A DNA stretch of 64,000 nt from Fidelibacterota bacterium. GTDB lineage: Bacteria; Fidelibacterota; SORT01. Below are positions 18,731-30,165 of the stretch, piece by piece. Under the pieces are notes generated by a model. It saw nothing but the letters and a program-made list of their open reading frames with translations, did no database searches and was not told the origin of the DNA. The position numbers were made by a program, and so were the translations under genes. The stretch's first letter is position 1; each line of letters starts with the position of its first letter. Where the stretch lies: NCBI GenBank assembly GCA_022571215.1, contig JACZYG010000011.1:1-64000 (forward strand), written 5' to 3'.

Positions 18731-19422
18731 AGTTAGCCATACACCAGCCCAATTACCTCCCCTGGCCGGGTTATTTCCATAAGATGGAATCCGTTGATCT
18801 GTTTCTCATCCTGGACACCGTCCAGTACATGAAACACGAATACGATAACAGATGCAAAATTAAAACTCCCGAGGGTGAGCAGTGGTTGACTGTTCCTGTC
18901 TCGTCCCCCAACTTAGGTACGCCAATAAACAAAGTGATGTTAGCTATGGACGCTGATATATGGAGATATAATTGGAAACCACTCAAGAATAATTATTCCA
19001 AAAGTCCGTTTTTTGAAGAGTACAAGGATGAACTGCATGAAATCTATGGCAAAAAATGGGACAGACTCATAGACCTAAATCTGAAGCTTATTGAGACGGT
19101 TCAAAATTGGTTAGGAATTAAAACACGGCTGAAATTTGCATCGGAGCTTCCCGAAACCACGTTAAAGGGTACAGAATTAATACTTTCACACTGCCGGGAA
19201 TTGAAAGCGGATGAATATCTTTCAGGAATGGGAGGTAAGAATTATCTTGAACAGGAACAATTTGATAACGATAATATCAGGTTGGAATTTCAAAATTATA
19301 CACCGATAGTTTATCCGCAAAGGTTTGGAGATTTTGTACCCAACCTGAGTGTCATTGATTTATTATTTAACTGCGGCAAGGATAGCTTGTCACGAATTAT
19401 GGGAAATTATAGAAATGAATAA
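18727..19422 (+). CDS. WbqC-like family protein
   Basis: MKLAIHQPNYLPWPGYFHKM is characteristic; TVPV, YLSGMGGKNYL. Confidence 0.93.
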   Translation: MKLAIHQPNYLPWPGYFHKMESVDLFLILDTVQYMKHEYDNRCKIKTPEGEQWLTVPVSSPNLGTPINKVMLAMDADIWRYNWKPLKNNYSKSPFFEEYKDELHEIYGKKWDRLIDLNLKLIETVQNWLGIKTRLKFASELPETTLKGTELILSHCRELKADEYLSGMGGKNYLEQEQFDNDNIRLEFQNYTPIVYPQRFGDFVPNLSVIDLLFNCGKDSLSRIMGNYRNE

Positions 19423-20077
19423 AACAGATTTTGATAATTGCGGCTTTACCCATTCGCATTATAAGGCGTGTATCCAACATGCCCTCGACAGCGGATACCG
19501 GTTTCTTCGCATGAAAGACGCCCTGAACAAGTTGGATGATGATAAGATCATTCTAATGAGACATGATGAGGATTTGTCACTGCCTGCCGCATACAATCTT
19601 GCCAGGATCGAAGGTGACCTTGGAATAAAAGCCACCTATTTTTTAAGGTTACACGCTAAAAATTACAATTTGCTGTCGCACGAGTCATATTCCATAGCGC
19701 ATAAGATCATTGAGATGGGACATGAAATTGGTTTCCATTATGAACTCCACACTCATCCAGCTCTTCTTGAAAAGGAAATGGAACTGTTTGAGCGCTCAAA
19801 GTCTCTAATGGAATCGCTGTTAGGCGCTGAGATAATAGGGATGAGCTATCACGAACCTGCCCGGTTTATGAATGAAAAAGATAAAAGAGAACTGCCTCCG
19901 GGTATCCAATATGAAGCGTACGAAGAGCGGTTCATGGACAATTATAAGTATATCTCCGACAGCTCCGCCCACTGGAGGGAAGGATGCATGTGTCAGCACA
20001 TCGGTAAAGAAGACAGATTGTACATTCTTACGCATGGGTTTTGGTGGTTCGATAAAAGCCCGGTAGAAAATTACTGA
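19415..20077 (+). CDS. Polysaccharide deacetylase-fold protein
   Basis: RHDEDLS...IKATYFLR...HEIGFHYELHTHP; ATG 19415 overlapping the WbqC stop is the likely start. Confidence 0.7.
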   Translation: MNKTDFDNCGFTHSHYKACIQHALDSGYRFLRMKDALNKLDDDKIILMRHDEDLSLPAAYNLARIEGDLGIKATYFLRLHAKNYNLLSHESYSIAHKIIEMGHEIGFHYELHTHPALLEKEMELFERSKSLMESLLGAEIIGMSYHEPARFMNEKDKRELPPGIQYEAYEERFMDNYKYISDSSAHWREGCMCQHIGKEDRLYILTHGFWWFDKSPVENY

Positions 20078-20078
20078 G

Positions 20079-21005
20079 ATGTTGAGAGCTTCCATCATTC
20101 TTCCCGCCTACAACAATATTTCCACGATTGAACGACTATGTGAATCGTTAAGAAAACAATCGATGTCCTCAAGTGAATTTGAAATTATTGCTGTCGATGG
20201 CGGCTCTACCGATGGAACGCTGCAATTCTTGGAATCGCTGAATTTTGAGTCCTCTTTCACACTTATCAAGCAGGAAAAAAATCTTGGGATAGGCTCAGCT
20301 AGAAACTGCGGGATCATTGCCGCCAAAAGTGAGATTCTATTATTTATCGATTGTGACATGGAAGTAGAAGAAGATTGGGTGGAAAATCATACCGTCCCGA
20401 TAGAAGAGGGAAGATGGGATGGGGCTGTCGGGAATGTGCGTCATGAAACTAAGGAAAGAACAAAGTTTGTCCGGTACTTAGACAGGGCGGGGCGGGGCGC
20501 CAAGGGTTACATGAAAGAAAAACAGCTGGGTCACAGTCATTTTCAGTATTGGAACTGTTCCATACGGAAAGAACTCTTGACTCAAGTTGGGGGATTCGAT
20601 GAGAAAATTAACCAGTGGGGAGGAGAAGAACTTGAGCTCATGGTACGGGTAGAGAACCACGGAAAAGTTAATCTACGATATAATCCGGATGCCAAATCAA
20701 TTCATCATCAAGATAGAACACTCGAAAAAACTTGTGATTTACTTGAAAACTTCGGAGCCAAAGTAGTGCCGTATCTTGTTGAAAAGCATCCATTTTTAGA
20801 AAACGAGTTCAAGACTCGCTATTTGGATAATCCCTTAAGCAGAAAAGTATTGATGATTTCCCTTTTAAATCCGATATTTTTCCGAATGGCAAAAACAGTT
20901 TACAAATTTATGCCGGGGGCGCTTGCCTTTCCTGCAATTAAATATATTCTCGGTTATAGCGTTTTTAGAGGTTATATTTCCCACTTAAATTTACGCATGA
21001 AATAA
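20079..21005 (+). CDS. Glycosyltransferase family 2
   Basis: ASIILPAYNNISTIERLCESL, VDGGSTDGTL, GIGSARNCGI, WGGEELELMVR. Confidence 0.93.
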   Translation: MLRASIILPAYNNISTIERLCESLRKQSMSSSEFEIIAVDGGSTDGTLQFLESLNFESSFTLIKQEKNLGIGSARNCGIIAAKSEILLFIDCDMEVEEDWVENHTVPIEEGRWDGAVGNVRHETKERTKFVRYLDRAGRGAKGYMKEKQLGHSHFQYWNCSIRKELLTQVGGFDEKINQWGGEELELMVRVENHGKVNLRYNPDAKSIHHQDRTLEKTCDLLENFGAKVVPYLVEKHPFLENEFKTRYLDNPLSRKVLMISLLNPIFFRMAKTVYKFMPGALAFPAIKYILGYSVFRGYISHLNLRMK

Positions 21006-21019
21006 ATCGAAAGGAATCA

Positions 21020-22603
21020 ATGAACTTAAACTTACCGAAAGAGCTTCAAAGTCAAGTTCTTGAGATAAGCCTATCGAAAAATACTGTTGCGGATTTTCAT
21101 AAATCGGTGTTAGAAGATCTGCCTGCAAACGGAAAAGAGGGTGTTCTATTATATAAAAGTTTTAATTTTGATTTGAGAAATCAAGAAATACTTCACCTTA
21201 TTCAAAGTACTGACTTTAAACATATTACCATCCTGAATGGTAAATCAAAACTAAACGAAATATCAGATTTCAAGAGCATAAATATAACAGAGACTGATAA
21301 GTTTAAAAATTATTCGTTTTTGATCTTATCAAGTCCGAAAATCAGCTATGCCGTAATATCCACAATCACCGAAGAGGATATTCAGATATTCAATCCCTCA
21401 ACGATGACCGTTATTACACAATCTCCGAAAGTCATTGATTTTTACTGGCGTAAAATTTCGGAACAGGTAGGCGTTATAGCTACCGATATTGTCATACACA
21501 GTCCCGAAAACACCGTATTAGCTAACGAAAAAATTGTATTTGATGTCATTTCCAAACTTGACAGCTCCCGTGTGGTTTCCGATAGAAGGGTATTTGAGCT
21601 ATCCTCCCTTTTACGATTTTTGAATAGCATTTCCGGAAGACTAATAGAAGATGAATTTCTTCGGGAAGTCGGTAAAAAACTTATAGAGTTAACGGAAGCG
21701 CCGGTAGGGTTGATTCAGTCACAAGACCTTGAGACGGATGAAATGCAAACCCTCCTTTTTTGGGAGGGATTTGAATTATTTATTGGCAAGGAATTGGCTG
21801 AGTTGGATTTCCCTTGTAAAAACTATATTGATACTCTTCAAGAGGAAAAGTCGATATTATTCAGTCTGAGTGACGATAAATCTCCCTTTCTCGAGCCGGA
21901 AAATTTGACAAGCCTTGATGTTTCAACCGGTATATTATATCCTCTTCACGGTCCGGAAAAAATTAGAGGCTCATTGATCCTGCTTTTTCCAGAAACAAAA
22001 CCAAAAACCAAATTGAACCATCAATTTTTTGATGAAATAGCCGCTGCGGTTTCTATAGGCTTTAAACAACTCATTTCGCATCAAAAAATCCACAAAGAAG
22101 CGATAACTGATGGTCTGACCGGATTATATAACCATCGATTTTTCGTTGAGCAACTCTCGAAAGAGATAGAAAGATCTCAAAGATATCAAAACCCTCTTGG
22201 TCTTCTAATGCTTGATATAGATAATTTCAAAAATTACAATGACACTAACGGTCATCCGGCAGGAGACGAACTGCTGAAAAGCGTAGCTGACATCTTTAAA
22301 CGGTCTGTGCGAAGAACCGATTATGTGACCCGTTATGGAGGAGAAGAGTTCGCAATTATATTACCTGAAACTCCTATGGAGAAAGCTCAACTTGTTGCTG
22401 AAAAGATTCGTAAGGAAATAGAAAAAGAAGTCTTTGATAATCAAGAGACGCAACCCGGCGGTAATTTAACAATCAGCGTTGGTGTTGCCTCGCACAGTAA
22501 AGATTTTAATCAGGTTGACGAGTTTGTTCAAGACGCTGATGTAGCATTATACAATGCTAAAGAATCCGGAAGAAACAAAGTTTGCTTAGCCGGTGAGCAC
22601 TGA
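21020..22603 (+). CDS. GGDEF diguanylate cyclase with GAF-like domain
   Basis: DGLTGLYNHRFF, RRTDYVTRYGGEEF (I-site RxxD 5 residues before GGEEF). Confidence 0.93.
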   Translation: MNLNLPKELQSQVLEISLSKNTVADFHKSVLEDLPANGKEGVLLYKSFNFDLRNQEILHLIQSTDFKHITILNGKSKLNEISDFKSINITETDKFKNYSFLILSSPKISYAVISTITEEDIQIFNPSTMTVITQSPKVIDFYWRKISEQVGVIATDIVIHSPENTVLANEKIVFDVISKLDSSRVVSDRRVFELSSLLRFLNSISGRLIEDEFLREVGKKLIELTEAPVGLIQSQDLETDEMQTLLFWEGFELFIGKELAELDFPCKNYIDTLQEEKSILFSLSDDKSPFLEPENLTSLDVSTGILYPLHGPEKIRGSLILLFPETKPKTKLNHQFFDEIAAAVSIGFKQLISHQKIHKEAITDGLTGLYNHRFFVEQLSKEIERSQRYQNPLGLLMLDIDNFKNYNDTNGHPAGDELLKSVADIFKRSVRRTDYVTRYGGEEFAIILPETPMEKAQLVAEKIRKEIEKEVFDNQETQPGGNLTISVGVASHSKDFNQVDEFVQDADVALYNAKESGRNKVCLAGEH

Positions 22604-23341
22604 TCCCCCGTTCACATTTAGTGAAATTCCCGTAATATAAGAGGCTTCATCGGAGGCAAGAAATACAACTGCTGCCGCGCTGTCTTCAGCTTTTCCTATT
22701 CTCCTGAGAGGTATTGTTTCTGCAATTATGGAATCGTTACCTCCTCGGAAGACTTCGGCAGTCATATCCGAGTATGTCCATCCCGGACAAACGCAATTTA
22801 CTCTTATTCCTTTAGGACCTAATTCCGAAGCAAGCGATTTGGTCAACGATGTGACCGCTCCCTTACTTGCGGCGTAATGAGAATGAAAAGCCTCGCCCCT
22901 TTGAGCTGCCGTTGAAGAGATATTTATTATGGAACCGCTCTGTTGTTTAATCATTGTAGGAATCACCGCTCTGATGCAATTAAGCGTGCCGTTAAAATTT
23001 ATGGACATCGTTTCATCAGCAATCGCATCGGACATCATATCTATATGGGATTCTTTCCAGATGGCGGCATTGTTCACTAATATATCTATCTTACTCCAGC
23101 TTTCCAATGCCTGATTTATCATCTCCTGAACCGAACTCATGTCGGTAACGTCTGCCTGCACCGCAATGGCATCTCCGCCATTTCTTTCTATATTTTTAAC
23201 AACCGATGCCGCTGATTCAGAATTGCTGACATAGTTGACCAGAACCTTTGCGCCCTGTTCGGCGGCGGAACGGCATATTGACGCTCCTATTCCCCTGGAG
23301 CCACCCGTTACTATCATCACTTTATTTTTTAAGTCAAACAA
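22586..23341 (-). CDS. SDR family oxidoreductase (FabG-like)
   Basis: TGGSRGIGASI, NNAA, YAASKGA. Confidence 0.93.
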   Translation of the reverse strand: MFDLKNKVMIVTGGSRGIGASICRSAAEQGAKVLVNYVSNSESAASVVKNIERNGGDAIAVQADVTDMSSVQEMINQALESWSKIDILVNNAAIWKESHIDMMSDAIADETMSINFNGTLNCIRAVIPTMIKQQSGSIINISSTAAQRGEAFHSHYAASKGAVTSLTKSLASELGPKGIRVNCVCPGWTYSDMTAEVFRGGNDSIIAETIPLRRIGKAEDSAAAVVFLASDEASYITGISLNVNGGSVLTG

Positions 23342-23346
23342 GGGAT

Positions 23347-24171
23347 TTAATTTATATTTCTTTTATCTTTTGAAATAACTTTACTCGCTTCTTCAAGTCT
23401 TTGTTTCTCATCTTCAGTAAGATTTTCATATCCAACTTCGTTTATACGGTCTAAAATAATATCTACTTCATGCATGACGTTATCGTAGCTTCTCCGTGAC
23501 CGTTCAGCTCTTTTTACCTGTTGTTTTATCTTAAAATTATTCAGTGAACCGCTTAAATTGGAGATCCTGACGTTCGACTTCATGTATATAAAACCGATAA
23601 CCATCCCCGATAAATGAGTGAGATGACTCACCGTGCTTGCCCCGCCGGTGAGACTGCTGATGAACGCCACGCCGCCTATAAATAGCACAAAATATTTCAC
23701 CTTGACAGGGATCAAGAAATACAGATATATGACCCTGTTAGGAAACATCAATCCATAAGCGAGAAGTACGCCGTAGACTGCACCTGATGCTCCGACTACC
23801 GGGATAGTGCTGTCTAATGAGAATAGAGCCGTGATGATACCCGAGCCTACGCCGGTGATGAAATAATATCCTAAGAATTCTTTCCTGCCCCAGTATCGCT
23901 CTATCTCACTTCCAAACATCCATAATACAAGCATATTAATAAATAGATGCCATATCCCTCCATGAAGGAACAAATACGTGAAGGGCTGCCAGATATATAG
24001 TTTGCTCCATATGTACTTTGGAACAAGCCCGAAGAACATATTGAACAGTGATTCTAATTCTAACAGCGCCTCAAGAAAAAATACTGCGACGTTTGCTACG
24101 ATAAGTATTTTAATTGCGGAAGATATGCCTCCGCCAAAATACAGGATTCTCTCTGAAGAACGAAATTCCAT
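23347..24171 (-). CDS. Rhomboid family intramembrane serine protease
   Basis: HGGIWHLFINMLVLWMFG, GASGAVYG, HLSGMVIGF. Confidence 0.93.
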   Translation of the reverse strand: MEFRSSERILYFGGGISSAIKILIVANVAVFFLEALLELESLFNMFFGLVPKYIWSKLYIWQPFTYLFLHGGIWHLFINMLVLWMFGSEIERYWGRKEFLGYYFITGVGSGIITALFSLDSTIPVVGASGAVYGVLLAYGLMFPNRVIYLYFLIPVKVKYFVLFIGGVAFISSLTGGASTVSHLTHLSGMVIGFIYMKSNVRISNLSGSLNNFKIKQQVKRAERSRRSYDNVMHEVDIILDRINEVGYENLTEDEKQRLEEASKVISKDKRNIN

Positions 24172-24266
24172 TTAATTTGTCAATCCAAACACTTTTATGC
24201 ACCTTACCGAAAGATAGCAATTATCTGATAATCTGCAACAGTAAGAGTGAATTCGTTTTATGATTT

Positions 24267-24950
24267 CTAATTCTTATGAACGAGCTCGTTCACAAAGCTG
24301 AGCGCTTTTGTTTGCTTCATACCCTCGATATGATATTCGAAATATTTTTCAAAGAAACGGTTAATCTTTTTAAACGTGCCTCTTGTAAACTGTTCTACGT
24401 TCAATTCATTTAGATCACTCTCTTCGAGCTGTCTAAAGATTTGCAGAGCTTCGCCTTTTAGTCGCTCCCCCCCTCCCATCCCCTCTGGATTATCGGCATC
24501 TATTTCAAAACCGATCAGACGGAGAAGGTTTATCTCGAAATGCCACAATATAGGAATATCTGTTTCGCTCTCATTGAGAACAAGCAGCGATTCGTTTAGC
24601 AGATCAAACAGATCCTCGTTCGATTCGGATTCCGTCACCACGCTGTCAATGAGGTTTACCATTGCAAAAGCAACCGCGACTTTTCTGAGACTCTTAATAA
24701 TCGAAGAATTAGAGCGCATAGAATCAACTTCTGATAACATTTGGAGATCTCTGCCCTCTTTGTGGTAATAAACTATCGAAACATAAGCCGCCGGCTCAAG
24801 AGACCCCACAAATTTACTTTTGGGATTACGGGCGCCTTTTGCAATAAGAGCAATCTTCCCATATTCTTTCGTGTAAAGAGTAACTATCAGACTGGTTTCA
24901 CTGTACTTGATCCTGCGGAGAATTACGCCTTCAGCCTTTTGAATCGGCAC
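24267..24950 (-). CDS. recO: DNA repair protein RecO
   Basis: AEGVILRRIKYSETSLIVTLYTKEYGKIALIAKGARNPKSKF. Confidence 0.93.
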   Translation of the reverse strand: MPIQKAEGVILRRIKYSETSLIVTLYTKEYGKIALIAKGARNPKSKFVGSLEPAAYVSIVYYHKEGRDLQMLSEVDSMRSNSSIIKSLRKVAVAFAMVNLIDSVVTESESNEDLFDLLNESLLVLNESETDIPILWHFEINLLRLIGFEIDADNPEGMGGGERLKGEALQIFRQLEESDLNELNVEQFTRGTFKKINRFFEKYFEYHIEGMKQTKALSFVNELVHKN

Positions 24951-25966
24951 TACATCTCCCGGTCTACCGGCTCAACACCATATCCTGAGGGATATTTACG
25001 CCAGATTGACGCATTTGCTTCAGATGGTTTTATCCAATCCGCCTTCCAGAGATACCAGCATAACGCCGCAATAGCTACTGCCGAGATTAGGCTGCCTTCA
25101 GCGCCGAATTCTCCACCGCTTAACAGCTCCGGTCCTTGAGGTGACGACACCAAGAAACTGTCTTTAATATCTATTCCACTCACATTCATCCCCCAGAGCG
25201 GACCCTGTGTCCAGTTCCATGCAATGTGAATGCCAATAGGCATCCACAAGGAAAGTGTTTTTAAATATGCGATGCTAAGTAACATCCCTGCTAAGAAGAT
25301 GTTTAACGCGCCAGAGGCAGAAAAATTTGGATTGGCCATGTGAATCAAGGAAAATGCTAAGCTTAAAATTATCGTAGCTATCCATCTGTTTGAGCCTTCA
25401 ATAAACGCTTGAAACAAGTATCCTCGTGTCATGAGTTCTTCAAAAAACCCTACCAAGATGAAAAGAAACAAGAATTTTGACATGGAAATTGCAACGGTAG
25501 AATTCATTGCTCCGGCTGTTACATCTACTAATCCTGTAACCCAAAAGACTAAAAACAACAGTGTCAATAAACCAAAACCGAATCCCATTCCGACAGAAAG
25601 CTCCTTTAGCCAGCCTTCGTATAAATTCATTCCAATTACGCCAAATGGCCGTTTGTCAATCCATTTGAGTACGATATACGCCGTTAAAACAAATGATATA
25701 ATAATAAATACATATTGTATCAACATAGATGGAGTCAGAAATTCCTCGGAATTAGGAAGAAAATCTTTTAAGAATTTATGCAAATATCTAAAGGGAAATG
25801 ATGACAATACACCAACAATTACTAAATAAATCATCATTCGCCATCCCGCCCTGATATGACCGAACCTGTTTATAAAAGTCTGTTTGAACTTGGTTGGTTC
25901 TACGGAATCTTGAGATTTATTCTCGTCTAACGGCTCAGTATCAGCGGTTTCGGTAATATCATTCAT
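24950..25966 (-). CDS. CPBP-family intramembrane metalloprotease
   Basis: EELMTRGYLFQ, SLAFSLIHM, multi-TM; IAWNW. Confidence 0.88.
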   Translation of the reverse strand: MNDITETADTEPLDENKSQDSVEPTKFKQTFINRFGHIRAGWRMMIYLVIVGVLSSFPFRYLHKFLKDFLPNSEEFLTPSMLIQYVFIIISFVLTAYIVLKWIDKRPFGVIGMNLYEGWLKELSVGMGFGFGLLTLLFLVFWVTGLVDVTAGAMNSTVAISMSKFLFLFILVGFFEELMTRGYLFQAFIEGSNRWIATIILSLAFSLIHMANPNFSASGALNIFLAGMLLSIAYLKTLSLWMPIGIHIAWNWTQGPLWGMNVSGIDIKDSFLVSSPQGPELLSGGEFGAEGSLISAVAIAALCWYLWKADWIKPSEANASIWRKYPSGYGVEPVDREM

Positions 25967-26026
25967 CTGTGTCCCCTTTCATTTCATAACTAATGATACG
26001 GTGAGAAAGCTGTCTTGTTGCCATTG

Positions 26027-27463
26027 TTAATAAGACTTTGCGAACACCACAAAAGTTTCGGATTCCTTCCCGCACTTTATACAGCTTCCCCTCTCTTCAG
26101 GCTGCTCGAAAGGAATTACCCTAATCGTGGCTTTTGTTTCATCCTGCACTTCTTGCTCGCAAACTGGAGAACCGCACCAATATGACTCGGCAAAACCTCC
26201 ATCGGATTCATAAAATTCTTTAAAATCATCGTACGAATTGATTTTCTTGGTGTTGTCCTCCCTAAAAGTTTTTGCCTTTTCAAACATATCTTTTTGAATA
26301 GCGTCAAGAACCGTGCGGCTCTCTTTACCGACGCCTTCAAGATGTTTTACCGCTTTTTCGCTTTGGTCTCTCCTTACCATGACGAGTTGGTTTTCCTTTA
26401 CATCTCTTGGACCGACCTCTATCCGGAGAGGAATCCCTTTGAGTTCCCATTCATTGAATTTCCAACCCGGAGTTACGTACGTTCTGTCATCAATTTTAAA
26501 TGTTACGTCCGCAGATTTGAGAGAATTTTCTATCTTCTCTAAGAATGACCTCACCTTTGTCTCTTCTTCATCTGTTTTCCAGATTGGTATGATTATCACT
26601 TCAAACGGCGAAAGTCTTGGAGGCAAGACCAGTCCTTTGTCATCGCCGTGTGTCATCACAAGCGCGCCGATCAGCCGGGTGCTTACTCCCCAACTGGTAG
26701 CGTAAACATACTCTTCCTTGTTTTCTTCGTTTTGGAATTTTACGTCAAACGCCTTTGCGAAATTTTGTCCTAAAAAGTGACTGGTGCCCGACTGCAATGC
26801 TTTCTTATCACCCATCATAGCCTCTATTGCATAGGTTGCGACCGCCCCCGCAAATTTCTGAGCTTCCGTTTTCTTTCCTATGAGGACGGGCATCGCCATC
26901 TGCTCCTCAGCAAAAGTCTTATATACGTTAAGCATCCTCAGAGTTTCTTCTTCTGCCTCTTCCGCAGTCGCATGAGCGGTATGTCCCTCCTGCCAGAGAA
27001 ACTCGGTTGTTCTAAGGAAGAGTCTTGTCCGCATCTCCCATCGTATCACGTTTGCCCACTGATTGATCAAAAGCGGTAAGTCTCTGTGTGAGTGTATCCA
27101 ATTTTTGTACATCGACCATATAATTGTTTCTGAAGTGGGGCGCAGCACCAAAGGCTCCTCCAATTCTTTTCCGCCCGCATGTGTAACGACGGCAAGTTCG
27201 GGTGAAAACCCTTTTACGTGTTCCGCTTCCTTTTTTATGAAACTCTCGGGAATAAGCATGGGGAAATAAGCGTTTTCATGACCCGTGTCTTTGAACATTT
27301 TATCTAATCCGTCACGCATTTTCTCCCATATTGCGTATCCATGCGGTCTGATAACCATACATCCTTTTACCGGCGCATAATCTGCCAATTCTGATTTTAG
27401 TATCAGTTCATTGTACCAGGCAGAATAATCTGTCTCCTTGCCGGTTATCCCTTTTGACATCAT
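26027..27463 (-). CDS. proS: Prolyl-tRNA synthetase (archaeal/eukaryotic-type)
   Basis: [55 protein letters not shown]. Confidence 0.95.
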   Translation of the reverse strand: MMSKGITGKETDYSAWYNELILKSELADYAPVKGCMVIRPHGYAIWEKMRDGLDKMFKDTGHENAYFPMLIPESFIKKEAEHVKGFSPELAVVTHAGGKELEEPLVLRPTSETIIWSMYKNWIHSHRDLPLLINQWANVIRWEMRTRLFLRTTEFLWQEGHTAHATAEEAEEETLRMLNVYKTFAEEQMAMPVLIGKKTEAQKFAGAVATYAIEAMMGDKKALQSGTSHFLGQNFAKAFDVKFQNEENKEEYVYATSWGVSTRLIGALVMTHGDDKGLVLPPRLSPFEVIIIPIWKTDEEETKVRSFLEKIENSLKSADVTFKIDDRTYVTPGWKFNEWELKGIPLRIEVGPRDVKENQLVMVRRDQSEKAVKHLEGVGKESRTVLDAIQKDMFEKAKTFREDNTKKINSYDDFKEFYESDGGFAESYWCGSPVCEQEVQDETKATIRVIPFEQPEERGSCIKCGKESETFVVFAKSY

Positions 27464-27581
27464 CTCTCCCGAATTTTCCCGTTTAATATAAATACATTAA
27501 TATGAATCAATCCGATAGTTTACTACAGAGGAGCTTTTATTACAATTGAAAGTGGCTTTACGGCTATTCTCGTACTTGCTT

Positions 27582-29036
27582 TTATGTTCCGAAGATGGCT
27601 TTTAAAATATAATAAAATATTATTGCAAAAATTGCCCCCGCGGGAACAGTTACGAACCAGCTCACCACTATATTCCTAACAACGTTAAGATTTATTGAGG
27701 ATATCCCCCTCGCCATACCAACGCCTATTACGGCGCCGACTAAAGTATGCGTGGTGGAAATGGGAATACCCATTTTAGACGCTATAGCGATTACCGTTGC
27801 AGCGCTGAACTCCGCCGCGAATCCTCTCGAAGGCGTAATTTCCGTTATCTTCTTTCCTATGGTTTCCATGACTTTCCATCCGAGAGTGCCTATTCCGATA
27901 GCAATTCCCACTCCGCCCAATAACAATAACCAGAACGGGACGCCGACTTGCATAAGAACTTGCTTTGTCTGGATTATGGAAACGACTGCCGCCAACGGAC
28001 CTATAGCGTTTGCTACATCGTTAGCGCCATGCGCAAAGGCGACAAATACCGCGCTTAAAACCTGTAGATAGCCAAATATTCGTTCTACAAAATGGTAATC
28101 CTCTCTACCCTGATTCTTAGCTTCCGTATATGCATTATCTTCAATGTCATCCGCGATCTGCTCCATTTCCTCATACAGAACGTCTAAACGATTGTGAATG
28201 GATCCTGAAGCGTATCCCAGGTTTTTATCTTTATAAACGAGCGATTTTCTCAGGCTTTGTGATACCATGAGATTATCGTCTACAGCTCTCTGTTGATTAA
28301 GCACGAATTTTCGTTTATACCGATTGAAGTCAACTCCGTGGAGAAACAACCCGCTTACAGCCCATGCGCCAAAACCAAGCAAACCGGATATCAACACCGA
28401 TTCTTCTAATGTCATATCAAGATTCAAATGTTTTAGTCCTTTAAACAGAAGGACGAGAGACATAACAAGAACTACAAGACCAAAAATGATTGGGACGATT
28501 CGCTTGGTAGCCAGCATTATATCTTTTGCGTTCAAGATAAGTTTTCTAATAAGTGAAAAGGCGATAAACGCAACAATTCCGCTTAATAAAGGTGAAATGA
28601 CCCAGGAGGACGCTATACTTGCTACCTTCACCCAATCTATTGAATCTACACCTCCGGCAACTACCCCAAACCCGACGACAGCCCCTATTATTGAATGCGT
28701 GGTACTCACAGGCCAGCCAAACGACGTAGCGATTTGAAGCCAAAATCCCGCGGCTAACAGCGCGGCGAGCATTCCGTAAAGGAGAGTCTCCGGATTATCA
28801 ACGTAGATCATGGGATCGGTAATACCTTTTCTTACCGTATCGGTAACTTTACCTCCCACCAATACAGCGCCCGCAAAGTTTGCTATTGCAGCTAAAACAA
28901 CTGCTTGTCTTAGAGTAAGAGCTCGCGAACCGACTGAAGTGCCCATGGAATTACCGACATCGTTAGCGCCGATATTCCATGCCATATAAAATCCGAAAAC
29001 TAAGGCAACATATAATAAAATTGTGTCAGGATCCAT
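27582..29036 (-). CDS. pit: Inorganic phosphate transporter (Pit family)
   Basis: GANDVGNSMGTSVGSRALT, GWPVSTTHSIIGA, AHGANDVANAIGPLAA. Confidence 0.93.
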   Translation of the reverse strand: MDPDTILLYVALVFGFYMAWNIGANDVGNSMGTSVGSRALTLRQAVVLAAIANFAGAVLVGGKVTDTVRKGITDPMIYVDNPETLLYGMLAALLAAGFWLQIATSFGWPVSTTHSIIGAVVGFGVVAGGVDSIDWVKVASIASSWVISPLLSGIVAFIAFSLIRKLILNAKDIMLATKRIVPIIFGLVVLVMSLVLLFKGLKHLNLDMTLEESVLISGLLGFGAWAVSGLFLHGVDFNRYKRKFVLNQQRAVDDNLMVSQSLRKSLVYKDKNLGYASGSIHNRLDVLYEEMEQIADDIEDNAYTEAKNQGREDYHFVERIFGYLQVLSAVFVAFAHGANDVANAIGPLAAVVSIIQTKQVLMQVGVPFWLLLLGGVGIAIGIGTLGWKVMETIGKKITEITPSRGFAAEFSAATVIAIASKMGIPISTTHTLVGAVIGVGMARGISSINLNVVRNIVVSWFVTVPAGAIFAIIFYYILKAIFGT

Positions 29037-29061
29037 AGCCGTGACTATTTTCCGCTAACCA

Positions 29062-29742
29062 TTAAGTGAAAAGCAATCGTATATGATTACCGATATTTTC
29101 CGCATGATTTGCCACGTCTCCCACTCGGGTGAGTACCCTTGACCACATTATTACGCTGACCGGATCAAGTTTTTCCTCGAGTTCAAAGACTTTTTTAGCG
29201 ACCCTCTTCCCTGCTTCATCGCTCTCATGTTCTAATTCGCCTAATTCGGCAATCATGGCGAGGACGCGCTCAGCTTCCCGGCCGCCAAAAGAAGATTCAA
29301 GGATTTCGTCAAGACGGTTGATTATTTCTGATGATTTGTCACATGTATCCAATACCCTGTCGACAAACTCAAATAGACCTTCTTTCATCTCCTTATGGAT
29401 CTTTAATTCACGGAACCCCAAGAGGACTGCAACATCCTGCACCTTATCCGCTACAGAATCTTGAGTTGAAAGGAGCTCTAAAAGGTCTCTTCTATTTACC
29501 GGCAGAAAGAGCCACTTAGGAGTTTCGCTCCTAAATCTGTTTTTAACGATGTCCGCTTCATGCTCCGCCTGATTTATATTTATACAAAGCTCTTTAAATT
29601 TTTCTTCATCCCCTTCATCTATTGATTCAAATAACGGACGGAGATATTGCACAGTGTCCTTTACCCTTTCGCCATGCTCTTGCAACGGCTCGAATGGAGA
29701 CCTTCCGAACAATTCTGATAAACTTCTTCTCATATCATACAC
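29062..29742 (-). CDS. DUF47 / PhoU-related phosphate transport regulator
   Basis: EHEADIVKNRFRSETPKWLFLPVNRRDLLELLSTQDSVADKVQDVA; next to pit. Confidence 0.88.
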   Translation of the reverse strand: MYDMRRSLSELFGRSPFEPLQEHGERVKDTVQYLRPLFESIDEGDEEKFKELCININQAEHEADIVKNRFRSETPKWLFLPVNRRDLLELLSTQDSVADKVQDVAVLLGFRELKIHKEMKEGLFEFVDRVLDTCDKSSEIINRLDEILESSFGGREAERVLAMIAELGELEHESDEAGKRVAKKVFELEEKLDPVSVIMWSRVLTRVGDVANHAENIGNHIRLLFT

Positions 29743-29814
29743 TCAATCTGTTAAAAAAATAGGTTAAAATCTAAAAATAAAATACTGTTATTGTAAATGA
29801 ATTTCTGCCGGTCG

Positions 29815-30165
29815 CTAAGTTACGTTTCTTCTCATCGGTTTATCTTTGTATACGATTGCTGTCCCGCTCGCGCAAACCATAAGCATGTTTGTTCCACCGG
29901 AACCAATTGTTTCATAATCCAAATCGACGGCGATTACCGCATTCCCTCCAAGATCCTTAGCTTGCTGTTTCATTTCAGCAATGGCTATCTCCTTTGCTTC
30001 CCTTAATTCTCCTTCGTATGCGGCGGAGCGTCCACCGACAATATCACGTATACCCGCAAAAATATCTTTGAATATGTTCGCTCCCATTATTGCCTCTCCG
30101 CTCACCAGCCCGATATACTTAACAATTTTTTTTCCTTCTATTGTAGGCGTAGTTAATACTATCAT
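29815..30165 (-). CDS. YbjQ/UPF0145 family protein
   Basis: [49 protein letters not shown]. Confidence 0.92.
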   Translation of the reverse strand: MIVLTTPTIEGKKIVKYIGLVSGEAIMGANIFKDIFAGIRDIVGGRSAAYEGELREAKEIAIAEMKQQAKDLGGNAVIAVDLDYETIGSGGTNMLMVCASGTAIVYKDKPMRRNVT

